Assembly: GCF_900100925.1 (NCBI RefSeq)
Contig: NZ_FNKO01000002.1
Span: 682,001 to 746,000 of the forward strand
Length of the DNA stretch: 64,000 nucleotides
From: Actinopolyspora saharensis
GTDB taxonomy: Bacteria; Actinomycetota; Actinomycetes; Mycobacteriales; Pseudonocardiaceae
Reading direction: 5' to 3'
Positions 1 to 8,634 of this stretch are shown piece by piece. The position numbers and the translations under genes were made by a program. The notes under the pieces were generated by a model. That model saw only the letters and a list, made by a program, of their open reading frames with translations. It did no database searches and was not told where the DNA came from. Each line of letters starts with the position of its first letter. Position 1 is the first letter of the stretch.

Positions 1-53
1 GGACGGGCAGGCTCGCCGCCATCGGCGAGACCACGTTCCGCTTCTGGGAGTGA
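1..53 (+). CDS. 3' end of an unidentified CDS (partial)
   Basis: An open frame enters from the left edge and stops at TGA 51-53. The visible residues are TGRLAAIGETTFRFWE. The gene lies 61 bp upstream of fbiA on the same strand. Too little is present to recognise a family. In mycobacteria the neighbourhood upstream of fbiA includes whiB2, but that gene is on the other strand and this tail does not resemble a WhiB C-terminus. It could also be a chance open frame. Confidence 0.4.
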   Translation, partial: TGRLAAIGETTFRFWE

Positions 54-114
54 CGCCGGGGCGCGCACCAGGTTGCGCGCCACCGGTCCCCGCGGGCGTG
101 GGAGGATTCCCGTC

Positions 115-1125
115 GTGAAGGTCGCAGTACTGGTCGGCGGAGTCGGTGGCGCGCAATTCCTGCTGGGAGTCAAGGAGGCTCTCGGGATGCCCGCGATCGG
201 CGAGCCCGAGCAAGAATCACCGCACGAGATCTCGGCCGTGGTCAACATCGCCGACGACGTCTGGATGCACGGCCTGCGGGTGTGCCCCGATCTGGACACC
301 TGCATGTACACCCTCGGCGGGGGCATCGACACGGCCAAGGGATGGGGACGCGAGTCCGAGACCTGGTCCGTCTCCGCGGAGCTGTCCGCCTACGGCGCCG
401 AACCGAGCTGGTTCGGCCTCGGGGACAGGGACATCGCCACGCACCTGGTGCGCACCAGGATGCTGCGCGCGGGCTACCCGCTCTCGGCGATCACCGAGGC
501 GCTGTGCGACCGCTGGCGCCCCGGGGTGAACCTGCTCCCCGTCACCGATGACAGGGTCGAGACCCACGTGGCCATCGAGGATCCGCAGGGTGCAGGCCCC
601 AAGGCCGTGCACTTCCAGGAGTGGTGGGTCCGCCACGGCGCCGGCCCGGAGGCGAACGCGATCGTGCCGGTCGGCGCGGAGGAGGCCACCGCGCTGCCGG
701 AGACGCTGGAAGCGATCTCCGGGGCCGACGTCGTGCTGCTGGCCCCGTCCAACCCTGTGGTCAGCATCGGCACCGTGCTCGCCGTTCCCGGCGTGCGCGC
801 GGCGCTGCGGGAGACCGCTGCCCCGGTTGTGGGGTTGTCGCCCATCGTCGGCGGCAGCGCGGTGCGCGGGATGGCCGACTCCTGCCTGCGCGCCATCGGG
901 GTGGACAGCACGGCCCAGGCAGTCGGGCAGCACTACGGCTCCCGCTCCACCTCGAACGAGGGAATTCTGGACGCCTGGCTGGTGGACAGCTCCGACACCG
1001 CGCAGATTCCCGGGGTGGCGACCCGTTCCGTCCCGCTGATCATGTCGGACGTGTCCGCCAGCGCCCAGATGGCGCGCGCCGCCTTCGAGATCGGCGGGGT
1101 GGCGGTACCGGAGGTGGCAGGATGA
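115..1125 (+). CDS. fbiA: 2-phospho-L-lactate (phosphoenolpyruvyl) transferase FbiA/CofD
   Basis: FbiA transfers the phospholactyl or phosphoenolpyruvyl group from the activated GDP donor to the deazaflavin Fo, giving F420-0 or dehydro-F420-0 in the cytoplasm. The 336-aa product opens with the glycine-rich [12 protein letters not shown] segment, has NIADD near residue 44 (the family NTGDD position) and a conserved [11 protein letters not shown] block near residue 218. The GTG at 115 is chosen because GGAGG at 101-105 sits 9 bp upstream; a longer frame from 73 has no such site. The stop overlaps fbiB by 4 bp (ATGA), so the two are translationally coupled. Length is normal for the family. Confidence 0.96.
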   Translation: MKVAVLVGGVGGAQFLLGVKEALGMPAIGEPEQESPHEISAVVNIADDVWMHGLRVCPDLDTCMYTLGGGIDTAKGWGRESETWSVSAELSAYGAEPSWFGLGDRDIATHLVRTRMLRAGYPLSAITEALCDRWRPGVNLLPVTDDRVETHVAIEDPQGAGPKAVHFQEWWVRHGAGPEANAIVPVGAEEATALPETLEAISGADVVLLAPSNPVVSIGTVLAVPGVRAALRETAAPVVGLSPIVGGSAVRGMADSCLRAIGVDSTAQAVGQHYGSRSTSNEGILDAWLVDSSDTAQIPGVATRSVPLIMSDVSASAQMARAAFEIGGVAVPEVAG

Positions 1126-2465
1126 ACGATCACGCCGCGAACGAGGGACTCGAGCTGTACGCGGTCGACGGGCTGCCCGAGTTCTCCGAGGGGGACGACC
1201 TCGCGGGGGCGCTGGCCGCGAGCGTCCCCTGGCTGCGCGACGGCGACGCCGTGGTGGTCACCAGCAAGGTGCTCTCCAAGATCGAGGGCAGGATCGTGCG
1301 GACACCGCGGGATCCCGAGCAGCGGGACGCGCTGCGGCGCGAGCTGGTGCTGTCCGAGGCCGATCACGTGCTGGCCCGGCGCGGCCGCACGCTGATAACG
1401 CAGAACAAGCTCGGGATCGTGCAGGCCGCGTCCGGAGTGGACGCCTCCAACGTCGCCACCGACGAGATCGCGCTGCTGCCCAGGGACCCGGACACCAGCG
1501 CCGAGCGGCTGCGCGGGGAGCTGGCCGAGCGGCTGGGGGTGAACGTGGCCGTGGTGATCACCGACACCATGGGGCGTGCCTGGCGGCTCGGCCAGACCGA
1601 CGTCGCGATCGGTTCGGCCGGTCTCTCGGTGCTGCACCGCTACGCGGGAACCACCGACTCGCTCGGCAACGCGCTGGAGGTCACCGAGGTGGCCGTGGCC
1701 GACGAGGTCGCCGGTGCCGCCGATCTGGTCAAGGGCAAGCTCGGCAGAGTGCCCGTCGCCGTGGTGCGCGGGCTCGACGAGCGCGACGACGGCTCCACGG
1801 CCGGCGATCTGGTCCGCACCGTGGACGAGGACCTGTTCCGGCTGGGCACGGCCGAGGCAGTCGCGCAGGGCCGCGGGGAGGCCGTGCTGCTGCGTCGCTC
1901 GGTGCGCGACTTCGCGGACGAACCGGTGGACGCGGAGGCCGTGCGCAGGGCCGTGGGGGCGGCGCTGACGGCTCCCGCTCCGCACCACACCAGGCCGGTG
2001 CGCTTCGTGTGGCTGCGGGACCGCGGGCTGCGCAGGAAGCTGCTGGACGCGATGCGCAGCGCGTGGCTGGACGACCTGCGCGCCGACGGGGTCTCCGAGA
2101 GCGGGGCGCAGCGCAGGGTCGCGCGCGGGGACCTGCTCTACGAGGCCCCCGAGGTGGTGGTGCCCTTCCTGCTCCGGGACGGGGCGCACGACTACCCGGA
2201 CGAGCGCAGGGCGGACGCGGAGCGCTCGATGTTCGTGGTCGCGGGCGGGGCCGCCGTGCAGAACCTGCTGGTTTCGCTGGCCGTGGAGGAGCTCGGGTCC
2301 TGCTGGGTCTCCTCCACGCTGTTCTGCCCGGAGGTGGTGCGGACGACGCTGGAGCTGCCCGCGGCGTGGGAGCCGCTGGGTGCGGTGGCGCTCGGGCATC
2401 CGGCCGAGCCCGCGGGCGGACCGCGGCCGCCGCGTGATCCGGAGAGCGGGCTGGTGGAGCTGTGA
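1122..2465 (+). CDS. fbiB: F420-0:gamma-glutamyl ligase / FMN reductase fusion FbiB
   Basis: FbiB adds the poly-gamma-glutamate tail of coenzyme F420 and, through its C-terminal nitroreductase-like FMN domain, reduces dehydro-F420-0. The 447-aa product has a CofE-type ligase domain over about residues 1-240 ([15 protein letters not shown] near 144, [11 protein letters not shown] near 46) and a nitroreductase fold from [13 protein letters not shown] (about 257) onward, with the PAPHHTRP motif near 285. This two-domain fusion is the actinobacterial form; archaeal CofE lacks the second domain. It starts inside the fbiA stop (ATGA) and its own stop overlaps the next start (GTGA), giving a three-gene operon. 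Confidence 0.96.
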   Translation: MNDHAANEGLELYAVDGLPEFSEGDDLAGALAASVPWLRDGDAVVVTSKVLSKIEGRIVRTPRDPEQRDALRRELVLSEADHVLARRGRTLITQNKLGIVQAASGVDASNVATDEIALLPRDPDTSAERLRGELAERLGVNVAVVITDTMGRAWRLGQTDVAIGSAGLSVLHRYAGTTDSLGNALEVTEVAVADEVAGAADLVKGKLGRVPVAVVRGLDERDDGSTAGDLVRTVDEDLFRLGTAEAVAQGRGEAVLLRRSVRDFADEPVDAEAVRRAVGAALTAPAPHHTRPVRFVWLRDRGLRRKLLDAMRSAWLDDLRADGVSESGAQRRVARGDLLYEAPEVVVPFLLRDGAHDYPDERRADAERSMFVVAGGAAVQNLLVSLAVEELGSCWVSSTLFCPEVVRTTLELPAAWEPLGAVALGHPAEPAGGPRPPRDPESGLVEL

Positions 2466-3019
2466 ACGGGCCGCACGAGGACGCGCTGCGAACTCTGGAG
2501 GAGTGGTCCGGCGCGGGCGAGGATCCGGGGCAGGAGGCGCTGCGGCACGCCTTCCTGACGCTGCTGCGGGCGCGTGCCGACGCCTGCCTGCGCGAGTGCG
2601 AGCCGGGGCACGTGACCGCCTCGGCCCTGGTGCTGGACCACGCGGGTTCTCACGTGCTGCTGACCCTGCACCCGCGGGTGGGGCGGTGGTTGCAGCTGGG
2701 TGGGCACTGCGAGCTCGCGGACGGGAGCCTCGCCGGGGCCGCGCTGCGCGAGGCCTGCGAGGAGTCCGGGATCGAGGGGTTGAGCATCGATCCGGAGCCG
2801 GTGCACCTGGACGTCCATCCGGTCACCTGCTCGCTCGGCCTTCCCACCAGGCACTTCGACGTGCGGTTCCTGGTGCGCGCCCCGGAGGGCGCGGTGCCCC
2901 GGCGCAGCGCGGAGTCGAAGGATCTGCGCTGGTGGCCGCTCGCGGAGCTGCCGGAGGGGGGCGACCTGGGGCCGCTGGTGGCCGCCGCGGGGTTGTCCCG
3001 TTCCCAGCTTTGCCCATAA
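2462..3019 (+). CDS. NUDIX hydrolase
   Basis: This 185-aa protein should hydrolyse a nucleoside-diphosphate-linked substrate using a divalent metal. The NUDIX box lies at about residues 78-102: [10 protein letters not shown], then a helix ending REACEESGI. The REUxEExGU core is intact. The loop before it is one residue longer than the textbook box, as in other members with GGHCE(P/L). The substrate cannot be read from sequence. The GTG start overlaps the fbiB stop by 4 bp, so it is co-expressed with F420 genes; a role in sanitising or recycling a nucleotide by-product is only inference. A strong hairpin follows at 3073-3101. Confidence 0.9.
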   Translation: MNGPHEDALRTLEEWSGAGEDPGQEALRHAFLTLLRARADACLRECEPGHVTASALVLDHAGSHVLLTLHPRVGRWLQLGGHCELADGSLAGAALREACEESGIEGLSIDPEPVHLDVHPVTCSLGLPTRHFDVRFLVRAPEGAVPRRSAESKDLRWWPLAELPEGGDLGPLVAAAGLSRSQLCP

Positions 3020-3072
3020 CCGGGAGTTGTCCCCAAGCAGCTCCGCACGCGGGGAAACCTCCCGAGGAACAC

Positions 3073-3101
3073 GGTGCCTTCCCGCGCGGCGGGAAGGCAC
3101 C
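3073..3101. terminator. bidirectional hairpin terminator
   Basis: A perfect 13-bp inverted repeat (GGTGCCTTCCCGC and its complement) with a 3-nt loop lies between two converging genes, NUDIX (+) and SGNH hydrolase (-). There is no T-tract, which is common for actinobacterial terminators. Confidence 0.8.
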
Positions 3102-3109
3102 GACGCTGC

Positions 3110-4417
3110 TCAGCCACCTCCGGGGCGGAACGGCTTCGAGGGATTGGTGAAAAGTCCCCGCGGGACGGCCTCGGCCAGCGCCCGGTACCCGACCGGGTTC
3201 AAGTGCAGGTGGTCACCGACGTCGTAGGTGGGAAGCAGAGCGCTCGGGTTCCGCGGATCCCGGACGGCCCTGTCGAGGTCGAGGACCGCGTCGAAGCGGT
3301 GGCTGCTGCGGATCCAGTCGTTGACGCGTTGGCGCGCCGCCTCCCGATGTCCGTTGGGATCGTCGTAGGAAGCGTGGCCACCGAAGGGAGTCAGGGTCGC
3401 TCCGTAAACGCGGATCCCCTGAGCGTGCGCCCTGCGGATCATCTGTTCGTAGGCGGAGATGAGATTTTCGGCCACTCGACGCTGCGCAGCCTTCGTCGGC
3501 GCGGCGGTGCCGATGTCGTTGACGCCTTCGAACACCACGAGCCACTCCACCCCGCTCCGGGCGAACACGTCACGGTCCAGCCGGGCCAGCGCGTTGGGCC
3601 CCAGACCGTCACGGAGAACGCGGTTGCCGCCCACGCCCTGGTTGAGCACCGCGACGTCGGCCGTGGCCGGGGAGCGCTGCAGCCGGGCCACCAACTGGTC
3701 CGGCCAGCGATCGTTGCCGTTGGTGGTGGAACCTCGACCGTCGGTCAACGAGTCACCGAGTACAGCGGCCGCCGCAGCGGTCCGTTTCGCTCGCACCTCG
3801 ACACCGCTGAGGAAGTACCAGTGATCGACGGGGGTCGCCCCGGGCAGCTTCGCGGCGGCGACGTGGTTGCCCTCGAGCATGTACGAAGTGGTGCGGGACC
3901 CGGGGTGCGAGGTGATCGACCGGGAGGCCTGGCCGTCGGCCAGGTACATCGTCACGGTCAGGTTCTCCCGGGCATCAACCGGGAAGCTGAGCGGGTCGGA
4001 CACCACCTGAGCACCGACCGGCACGGTCGTGGAGCGATCTCCGTGGAACGTCACTTCTCGTGAGGTGCCCGGTTCGATGGCGCTGACACCCGCCCGGCCG
4101 TCCAGCGGCTCGGCCACGGACACCCGGGTGATCGGAAGCGGGGCACCACCGAACGCGTTCGAGAAGCGCAGCCGCATCGTGCCGCCACCGATCGAGGTGT
4201 GCACGGTCTGCCGCAGCGTGGCGTCGTCCAGCACAGAGTTCTGCCCGGTGAACGGGTCCGGTGGCATGTTGGCCGGTTCGGTCAGCTGTTGCGCCGAGCT
4301 CCAGGTGTTCACCCATTGCGAGTTCCCCCGATCCGGGGCCGAGGAGGACGTCCCTGGAAACACGACGAGAGCGGTCACAACCAGCGAGGAGATCAGCACG
4401 AGGATCTTTCTGCTCAT
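3110..4417 (-). CDS. secreted SGNH/GDSL-family hydrolase
   Basis: A 435-aa exported esterase or lipase-like enzyme. Residues 1-27 form a Sec signal peptide (MSRK, then a hydrophobic core ending PGTSSSAP). The GDS nucleophile block VLGDSLTDGRG is near residue 220, the GGNR block near 262, the VND block (FEGVNDIG) near 295, and the C-terminal DHLHLNP motif near 398 supplies the Asp and His of the triad. The roughly 200 residues before the GDS block form an extra N-terminal beta-rich domain, as in secreted actinomycete GDSL proteins. The ATG at 4417 has GAGAGG upstream. The gene stands alone. The acyl substrate (plant, lipid or glycan ester) is not readable. Confidence 0.9.
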   Translation of the reverse strand: MSRKILVLISSLVVTALVVFPGTSSSAPDRGNSQWVNTWSSAQQLTEPANMPPDPFTGQNSVLDDATLRQTVHTSIGGGTMRLRFSNAFGGAPLPITRVSVAEPLDGRAGVSAIEPGTSREVTFHGDRSTTVPVGAQVVSDPLSFPVDARENLTVTMYLADGQASRSITSHPGSRTTSYMLEGNHVAAAKLPGATPVDHWYFLSGVEVRAKRTAAAAAVLGDSLTDGRGSTTNGNDRWPDQLVARLQRSPATADVAVLNQGVGGNRVLRDGLGPNALARLDRDVFARSGVEWLVVFEGVNDIGTAAPTKAAQRRVAENLISAYEQMIRRAHAQGIRVYGATLTPFGGHASYDDPNGHREAARQRVNDWIRSSHRFDAVLDLDRAVRDPRNPSALLPTYDVGDHLHLNPVGYRALAEAVPRGLFTNPSKPFRPGGG

Positions 4418-5319
4418 TGCCGCGCACCTCTCGAATCGAGTCGTGGAGGTTCCGCGAGGAGATCACGAGAGTCCGGTCAAGCACAACGCCCGGCAGCGTG
4501 GTTTTCCGCGGAATCCGTGCTGCCCCGTGGACTCGCCCCGGCTCCGCGCTGCAGGCCACTCACGGTAGTCTCGCCCGTGAACGCGGAACGTGGACAGCAC
4601 CCGGCTGCCGGATTGACGATGTCGGCCACGACGTTCCCCGAAAACGAGGCCTCAGATTCCCGGATACGATTCCCGGGAGTCCGCACCCAGAATTCCTCGG
4701 AATTTCGTTCCGTCGTAGCTCGAGCGCAACGTGCCCGCGATCGCCGATCGCGAGCGGACTCCCAGGAGCACAGCGGCGCCGCGAGGCCCGCGTGACCACC
4801 TCGGGCACTACCGCACCCACCTCCGGGGCCGCCCCACGCCGCCCCGGACAGCACTTGTCGACAAGGAGAGGATCCGAGGGAAATATTTCCACTGGTGGAC
4901 AATTCGATCGAGCACGTGAAGCACAACTCCGATCTCCACCGTTCTCCACCGTTCTTCGTGTGACGGACCGCACAAACAAGTTTTATCCGCGACTCGAGAA
5001 TGGGCTACACTCGTCCACTCGAGCGAAGTTCTGTCAGTCGATCCGAATCGAACCACTCGGAGGAAGAGCGGTGACCGCGAGAGGAAAAGCGCTCCGGCCG
5101 CACGGTCCGGAAAACGCCGCCGACTCCGACGCGGAGGGCGGAGGCGCGCAGCTCGCCCGAACGAGCCACTTTTCCCTCCACCGTGATCTCGAAGAAGGTG
5201 ACTCCCGTTGCCGATGGATGAATCACGGGGTTCGACGGCGCGATGACGCTCGCCCGGGACTCCGGGCGGCGGAACCGGCCGAGGACCGGCACGACGACAG
5301 CACGAAGGAGACGAGAGAC
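4418..5319. other. 902-bp stretch without a convincing gene
   Basis: Several frames are open here but all give arginine, serine and proline-rich text with no domain, no ribosome site and no conserved look. The stretch is less GC-rich than its surroundings. It holds two perfect 12-bp palindromes (4854-4865 and 4879-4890) and a TACACT -10-like hexamer at 5006-5011 that could serve the gene starting at 5320. No tRNA or repeat copy is seen. Confidence 0.6.
4854..4890. promoter_or_regulatory. paired 12-bp palindromes (candidate operator)
   Basis: CTTGTCGACAAG (4854-4865) and GGAAATATTTCC (4879-4890) are both perfect palindromes, 13 bp apart, in the long gene-free stretch upstream of the small secreted-protein-like gene at 5320. 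Two such sites so close suggest protein binding. No regulator is assigned. Confidence 0.3.
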
Positions 5320-5610
5320 GTGAACGAGACGCGAAACGAAGCGGAGGAGCTCACCGGTCTGGCCGGCAAGTTACGCGGGGCGACCGACGTGCTGGACACC
5401 GGGATACAGCCGCCCCCGGCGCCGAACGCGGGCGAGGCGACCAAGGCCGTGGTCGACGCGATGGCGCTGCTGACCGGTGCGGCCGCCGAGTCCATGACGG
5501 AGGACTGCCAGGGGACGAGGGAGGCAGCCGCCTTCCCCGCTCCCGTGGACCCGGACGAAGCACGAGCCCACCGGAACGAACCCGGCGAAGCGAGCTACCG
5601 AGCACGCTGA
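5320..5610 (+). CDS. small EspC/WXG-like type VII substrate-like protein
   Basis: A 96-aa protein of unknown exact family. Residues 6-70 align by eye with the product at 8631-8909: both have EELTGLAGKLR or DELTGLAGKLR, then PPPAP(N/D)(A/V)GEAT and a helical A(L/M)ALLT segment. This is the helix-turn-helix hairpin layout of small ESX/EspC-type substrates, without a W-x-G. The C-terminal 25 residues are polar and probably disordered. The GTG at 5320 has AAGGAG 9 bp upstream. It is followed by a membrane protein (5753) whose paralogs follow the 8631 gene too, so the pair looks like a reduced version of that locus. No large effector lies between them here. Confidence 0.7.
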   Translation: MNETRNEAEELTGLAGKLRGATDVLDTGIQPPPAPNAGEATKAVVDAMALLTGAAAESMTEDCQGTREAAAFPAPVDPDEARAHRNEPGEASYRAR

Positions 5611-5752
5611 CCCCGGCTCCGCGCGGTCGCGGGCAGGCGGTGGAAGCGGATTTCCCCGACTCCCCGCGGGAGGAGCCGCCGGACGGTAACCTGGCTCCTC
5701 CGAGGTGGCCGATGCCGCCGAGCTCGCCGACCGATCCACCGGAAGCCGGAAG

Positions 5753-6391
5753 ATGAATCGAGCAGCCAACTTTCCACCCGAACCCGACCCGCGGTCGGGG
5801 TGGGGCGGACAGCCCCGAACCCAGTGGCAGCAGCCCCCGGCCGGGCAACAACCCCCGGCCGGGCAGCAGCCTCCGGGAGGACAGTGGCCCCAGCCCGGGC
5901 CACAGCCCCAGCCCGGGCAGCAGCCCCCGGCGGCGCAGTTCACGCCTTCCCCGTGGGGCAGGGTCAAATTCGCGGCGGGGGTCGTGACGGGCGTGTTCGT
6001 CATCGGGGTCCTCACCGGTGGAGTCGACCTGCCACGTGTGGCCGTGTTCTGGGTGGCGATGCTTCCGGTGATACTGCTGCCCCTGCTGACCACGAAGAGC
6101 AAGCGACTCTCGGCCGAGGTCGGCTGGCTGTGGCAGGGCGGGGAGGACTTCGTGGCGACCCGGGCGCTGGTGTCCGTCGAGGCCTCCGAGCAGGAGACCA
6201 ACCGCACGTTGAAGCTCGTCGACTCCGCCGGTCGCGAGGTCTCCGCCCGGCTCGATCACCTCCGGGGGAACCCCGCGCTGTGGCAGCTCGTCCACGACGA
6301 CATCCTGCGCTCGGCGCAGTTCAACGGAACGGCGATCAACGGTCCGGCCCGCGCCGTGCTCGGCCTGGACCGGCCGATGGGTTCACGCTGA
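5753..6391 (+). CDS. membrane protein with PH-like tail, paralog of 10188 and 10950 products
   Basis: A 212-aa protein. Residues 1-60 are proline and glutamine rich with PPAGQQ-type repeats; residues 66-108 form two membrane segments; the rest is a soluble domain. Its tail NPALWQLVHDDILRSAQFNG matches NRELWDLVYNGILHSVRGNG in the paralogs at 10188 and 10950, so the three belong to one family. The beta-rich region before that tail resembles bacterial PH-like domains (inference). The ATG at 5753 has GGAAG upstream. The stop overlaps by 9 bp the end of the convergent gene at 6383. By analogy with the larger locus it may protect against, or anchor, a secreted effector; nothing direct shows this. 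Confidence 0.75.
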   Translation: MNRAANFPPEPDPRSGWGGQPRTQWQQPPAGQQPPAGQQPPGGQWPQPGPQPQPGQQPPAAQFTPSPWGRVKFAAGVVTGVFVIGVLTGGVDLPRVAVFWVAMLPVILLPLLTTKSKRLSAEVGWLWQGGEDFVATRALVSVEASEQETNRTLKLVDSAGREVSARLDHLRGNPALWQLVHDDILRSAQFNGTAINGPARAVLGLDRPMGSR

Positions 6392-6709
6392 TGAATCGGC
6401 ACCGGTTCGGACCAGGTGCATCGTGCGTCCTCGGGAGAGCAGCCGCAGCGCCGACTCCGGGCTGCGGAACTTCCCGCTGACCCCGCCGTGTGGCGCGAAC
6501 ACCTCGGCGCCGTCCTCATGGGACAAACCCCAGTAGCGCACCACGCCGTCGGCGCGGTCGCCGATCTCCTCGCACAGCGCGAACACTTCGGGCGCGCTCG
6601 CCCGCACCAGATCCACCAGTAGTTCCCGGAACTCCTCGTGCGTGCCGAGCGGAGCGAGCTCGGACTCGTCCACCGAGTTTTCCTCGGTCAGCTCGTGCGC
6701 CTCGAACAC
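6383..6709 (-). CDS. small acidic protein of unknown function, divergent from an XRE regulator
   Basis: A 108-aa protein with no family I recognise. It is acidic at the N-terminus (ELTEENSVDESE), has a helical middle (EEFRELLVDLVRASAPEVFALCEEIGDRADGV, written here as a region at about residues 27-58) and a C-terminal part with RYWGLSHEDGAEVF. A GTG at 6709 is preferred over an upstream ATG because AGGAGG lies 5-6 bp before it. It is transcribed divergently from the XRE gene at 6866 across a 156-bp A+T-rich region, so the regulator may control it. The 3' end overlaps the convergent membrane-protein gene by 9 bp. No membrane segment or signal is visible. Confidence 0.65.
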   Translation of the reverse strand: MFEAHELTEENSVDESELAPLGTHEEFRELLVDLVRASAPEVFALCEEIGDRADGVVRYWGLSHEDGAEVFAPHGGVSGKFRSPESALRLLSRGRTMHLVRTGADSSA

Positions 6710-6754
6710 GGTCTCCTCCTGAACCGATCGTGATAGCAACACTAAGAACATTAA

Positions 6755-6770
6755 AGCTAATCGTTAAGCT
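6755..6770. promoter_or_regulatory. candidate operator between divergent genes
   Basis: An imperfect inverted repeat (AGCTAA, TCG, TTAAGCT) sits in the A+T-rich 156-bp region between the small gene at 6709 and the XRE gene at 6866. It is a possible autoregulatory site. The evidence is symmetry and position only. Confidence 0.25.
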
Positions 6771-6865
6771 GGTCGATTACCCAAGCGAGTGAGAGCAGCG
6801 GGTTACACCCGATTGGGGCTCGACTTGAGAGATCGTCAGACTTGATGCGAGTTCAGGAGGTACTT

Positions 6866-7702
6866 GTGGAACGTAGCGACCCTTCGGCGCTTCGCTGGTT
6901 GATCGGCAACGAGCTGCGACACTACAGAACCGAGGCGGGCGAGACGGTCGCCTCGGCAGCGCGGGCGCTCGGCTGTTCCGCGGGAAAGATCACCCATCTG
7001 GAAACGGGCCGCTACCAGCAGCAACCGGACGAGATGAGCACGCTGCTCATTCACTACGGAGTCGCCCAGCACGACGTCGACCGACTGACTTCGCTGACCG
7101 CCAGCTCCAACTCGCACACCTGGTGGGCTCCCTGGGCAAATGTGGTCCCGGACTGGCTCAAGACCTTCGTGGGCCTGGAAGGAATAGCGTGCAGCGAGTT
7201 CATCTACATGCCGCTCGTACTGCCGGGATTGCTCCAAACCGCCGGATACGCGACCGCACTGACCTCGGCGAGCGTACGAGTACGCACCGATCACAGCGAG
7301 CGTTTCGGGAACTTCCGCCTCGCACGACAACAGCGACTGTTCGCGGAAGACTCCTTGCGACTCACCGCTGTGTTGGAGGAATCGACCCTCGATCGCCCGG
7401 TGGGTGACCGGCAAGTAATGAACGAGCAGCTGCGTCAACTCGTTTCGACAGCACGCCGTGACAACGTCGATATCCGAGTACTTCCCACCAAGACAGGACC
7501 ACATGCCGCGCTGAGCGGAGGCTTCACCGTACTGAACTTCGCGCACGCTCAATCGATCGGCTACATCGAGCTCCAGGACGGTGCGGTTTACATCCAGGAC
7601 CAAGAGCAAGTGGCGGATTACACGCGTTCGGGTGAGCGACTACTCTCGACAGCGCTGTCTCCGGATGACTCGGCTGCAGCTATCGAAGCACGTATCGATT
7701 GA
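6866..7702 (+). CDS. XRE-family regulator with DUF5753 sensor-like domain
   Basis: A 278-aa regulator of the actinobacterial XRE/DUF5753 type. Residues 8-62 form a lambda-repressor-like helix-turn-helix (GNELRHYRTEAGETVASAA ... GKITHLETGR). Residues 95-265 match DUF5753, including WLKTFVGLEGIA, LPGLLQTAGYA and the ESTLDRPVG block. AGGAGG lies 5 bp before the GTG at 6866, which decides the start. It is followed after 12 bp by a DUF397 gene, its usual partner; in streptomycetes such pairs (WhiJ-like) control development, and the DUF397 protein acts with the regulator. A second, unrelated-in-sequence copy of this module is at 35251-36326. Confidence 0.92.
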   Translation: MERSDPSALRWLIGNELRHYRTEAGETVASAARALGCSAGKITHLETGRYQQQPDEMSTLLIHYGVAQHDVDRLTSLTASSNSHTWWAPWANVVPDWLKTFVGLEGIACSEFIYMPLVLPGLLQTAGYATALTSASVRVRTDHSERFGNFRLARQQRLFAEDSLRLTAVLEESTLDRPVGDRQVMNEQLRQLVSTARRDNVDIRVLPTKTGPHAALSGGFTVLNFAHAQSIGYIELQDGAVYIQDQEQVADYTRSGERLLSTALSPDDSAAAIEARID

Positions 7703-7714
7703 AAGGTTTCTGCG

Positions 7715-7900
7715 GTGACGACCAGGCACGACACTTCGCGGTGGCGCAAGTCCAGCTACAGCGACAACGGGGCCAACTGCGTCGAAGTCGCGGCACTGCC
7801 CGGCGCGGTCGCCGCCCGCGACTCCAAGGACCGCGCGGGCGCGGTACTGACCTTCGACCGCCAGCAGTGGCGGACCTTCCTGCGCAGTCTGCGCGACTGA
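7715..7900 (+). CDS. DUF397 protein
   Basis: A 61-aa DUF397 protein: RWRKSSYS near residue 9, NCVEVA near 20, RDSKDRAG near 35 and the terminal FDRQQWRTFLRSLR. It is the standard partner of XRE/DUF5753 regulators and lies 12 bp downstream of one, on the same strand. Members are thought to bind or antagonise the regulator. It starts at GTG 7715. Confidence 0.9.
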   Translation: MTTRHDTSRWRKSSYSDNGANCVEVAALPGAVAARDSKDRAGAVLTFDRQQWRTFLRSLRD

Positions 7901-8265
7901 GCGAGTCGACGCCCCTCGGGCGTGGTTAGTGCGGCACGCACCGCCACCACGCCCGAATCCTGGTCATCCAACTCCGCACGATCCCGGAGAACTGGAGGTC
8001 GTCGCGGCAGCCGTCGAGCTGACCACTCGGCGAGCACGGCGCGCAGAACCGCGCGAGCTCGGCCCATCGATCGTAGCCCGCGGACAGCTGGCGAGATCGA
8101 CGATTCGCGGCATGCCTCCCGCACTGCGGCACGGAAAACGCACTGCCGCGTAGCTGTGATGCTCGGCACGAAACCTCCCCTCCTTAGTAGTCCAACCCTG
8201 CCGATCTCGCACTTCGGAGTGACACCCTTCCGATTGATTCACTTTCGGATGACTGGGGAGGATCG
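7901..8265. other. 365-bp stretch, no convincing gene
   Basis: No recognisable product is encoded. On the minus strand a strong Shine-Dalgarno-like AAGGAGGGGAGG precedes a GTG at 8169, but the frame it opens runs arginine-rich through the antisense of the DUF397 gene and looks like nothing known. A gene that has decayed by frameshift is possible. The right end carries the ribosome site (GGGGAGG) of the gene at 8266. Confidence 0.5.
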
Positions 8266-8634
8266 TTGACGATCGGCGACGAGCACGTGTTCCGGCAGCA
8301 CGAGTCGGAGGCTCCGGCCGTCATCAGCGCGGACTACATGGCCGAACGCGAAGGCATGGAACCGGCACACGCCTATCTCCCGTCGAAACGGGTACTGAAG
8401 CAGGACACCGAAGTAACCTTCGACCTGCGCCGACTGGCCGACGGCAGGCTGGCGGTGCTGGCCTACTCCTCGCTCGACTCGCTGGTCGCCTGCTGCGGGG
8501 AGCTGCAGCCCTGGGCCTCGTTGCCGAGGGACAAGGTCGAGGAAGTACAGCGGCGCAGCGGGGCGGACCTGGTGATCTGGGACGCTCAGCTTCCCGACGA
8601 ACAGCGCAACGACGGTGAGGAGGCTCGGCAGTGA
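8266..8634 (+). CDS. SseB/SAV_915-like small protein
   Basis: A 122-aa protein resembling the SAV_915/SseB-like family of actinomycetes, soluble proteins often encoded next to type VII substrate genes. The recognisable part is residues 40-105: VTFDLRRLADGRLAVLAYSSLDSLVACCGELQPW (a region at about 45-78), then a short helix with DKVEEVQRRSG. The start is TTG at 8266 with GGGGAGG 5-6 bp upstream. The stop overlaps the next gene (GTGA), so it is the first gene of a coupled set of three or more. A chaperone-like or secretion-accessory role is inferred from position alone. Confidence 0.75.
   Translation: MTIGDEHVFRQHESEAPAVISADYMAEREGMEPAHAYLPSKRVLKQDTEVTFDLRRLADGRLAVLAYSSLDSLVACCGELQPWASLPRDKVEEVQRRSGADLVIWDAQLPDEQRNDGEEARQ

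Noticed and set aside
4261..5319. Long plus-strand open frame through the 902-bp gap, in frame with the gene at 5320
   Set aside because: The text has no protein-like pattern and overlaps the SGNH gene. The GTG at 5320 has AAGGAG and aligns with its paralog.
7756..8169. Minus-strand frame after a strong Shine-Dalgarno-like AAGGAGGGGAGG
   Set aside because: The product matches nothing, is arginine-rich and runs antisense through DUF397. It is noted in the gap entry as a possible decayed gene only.
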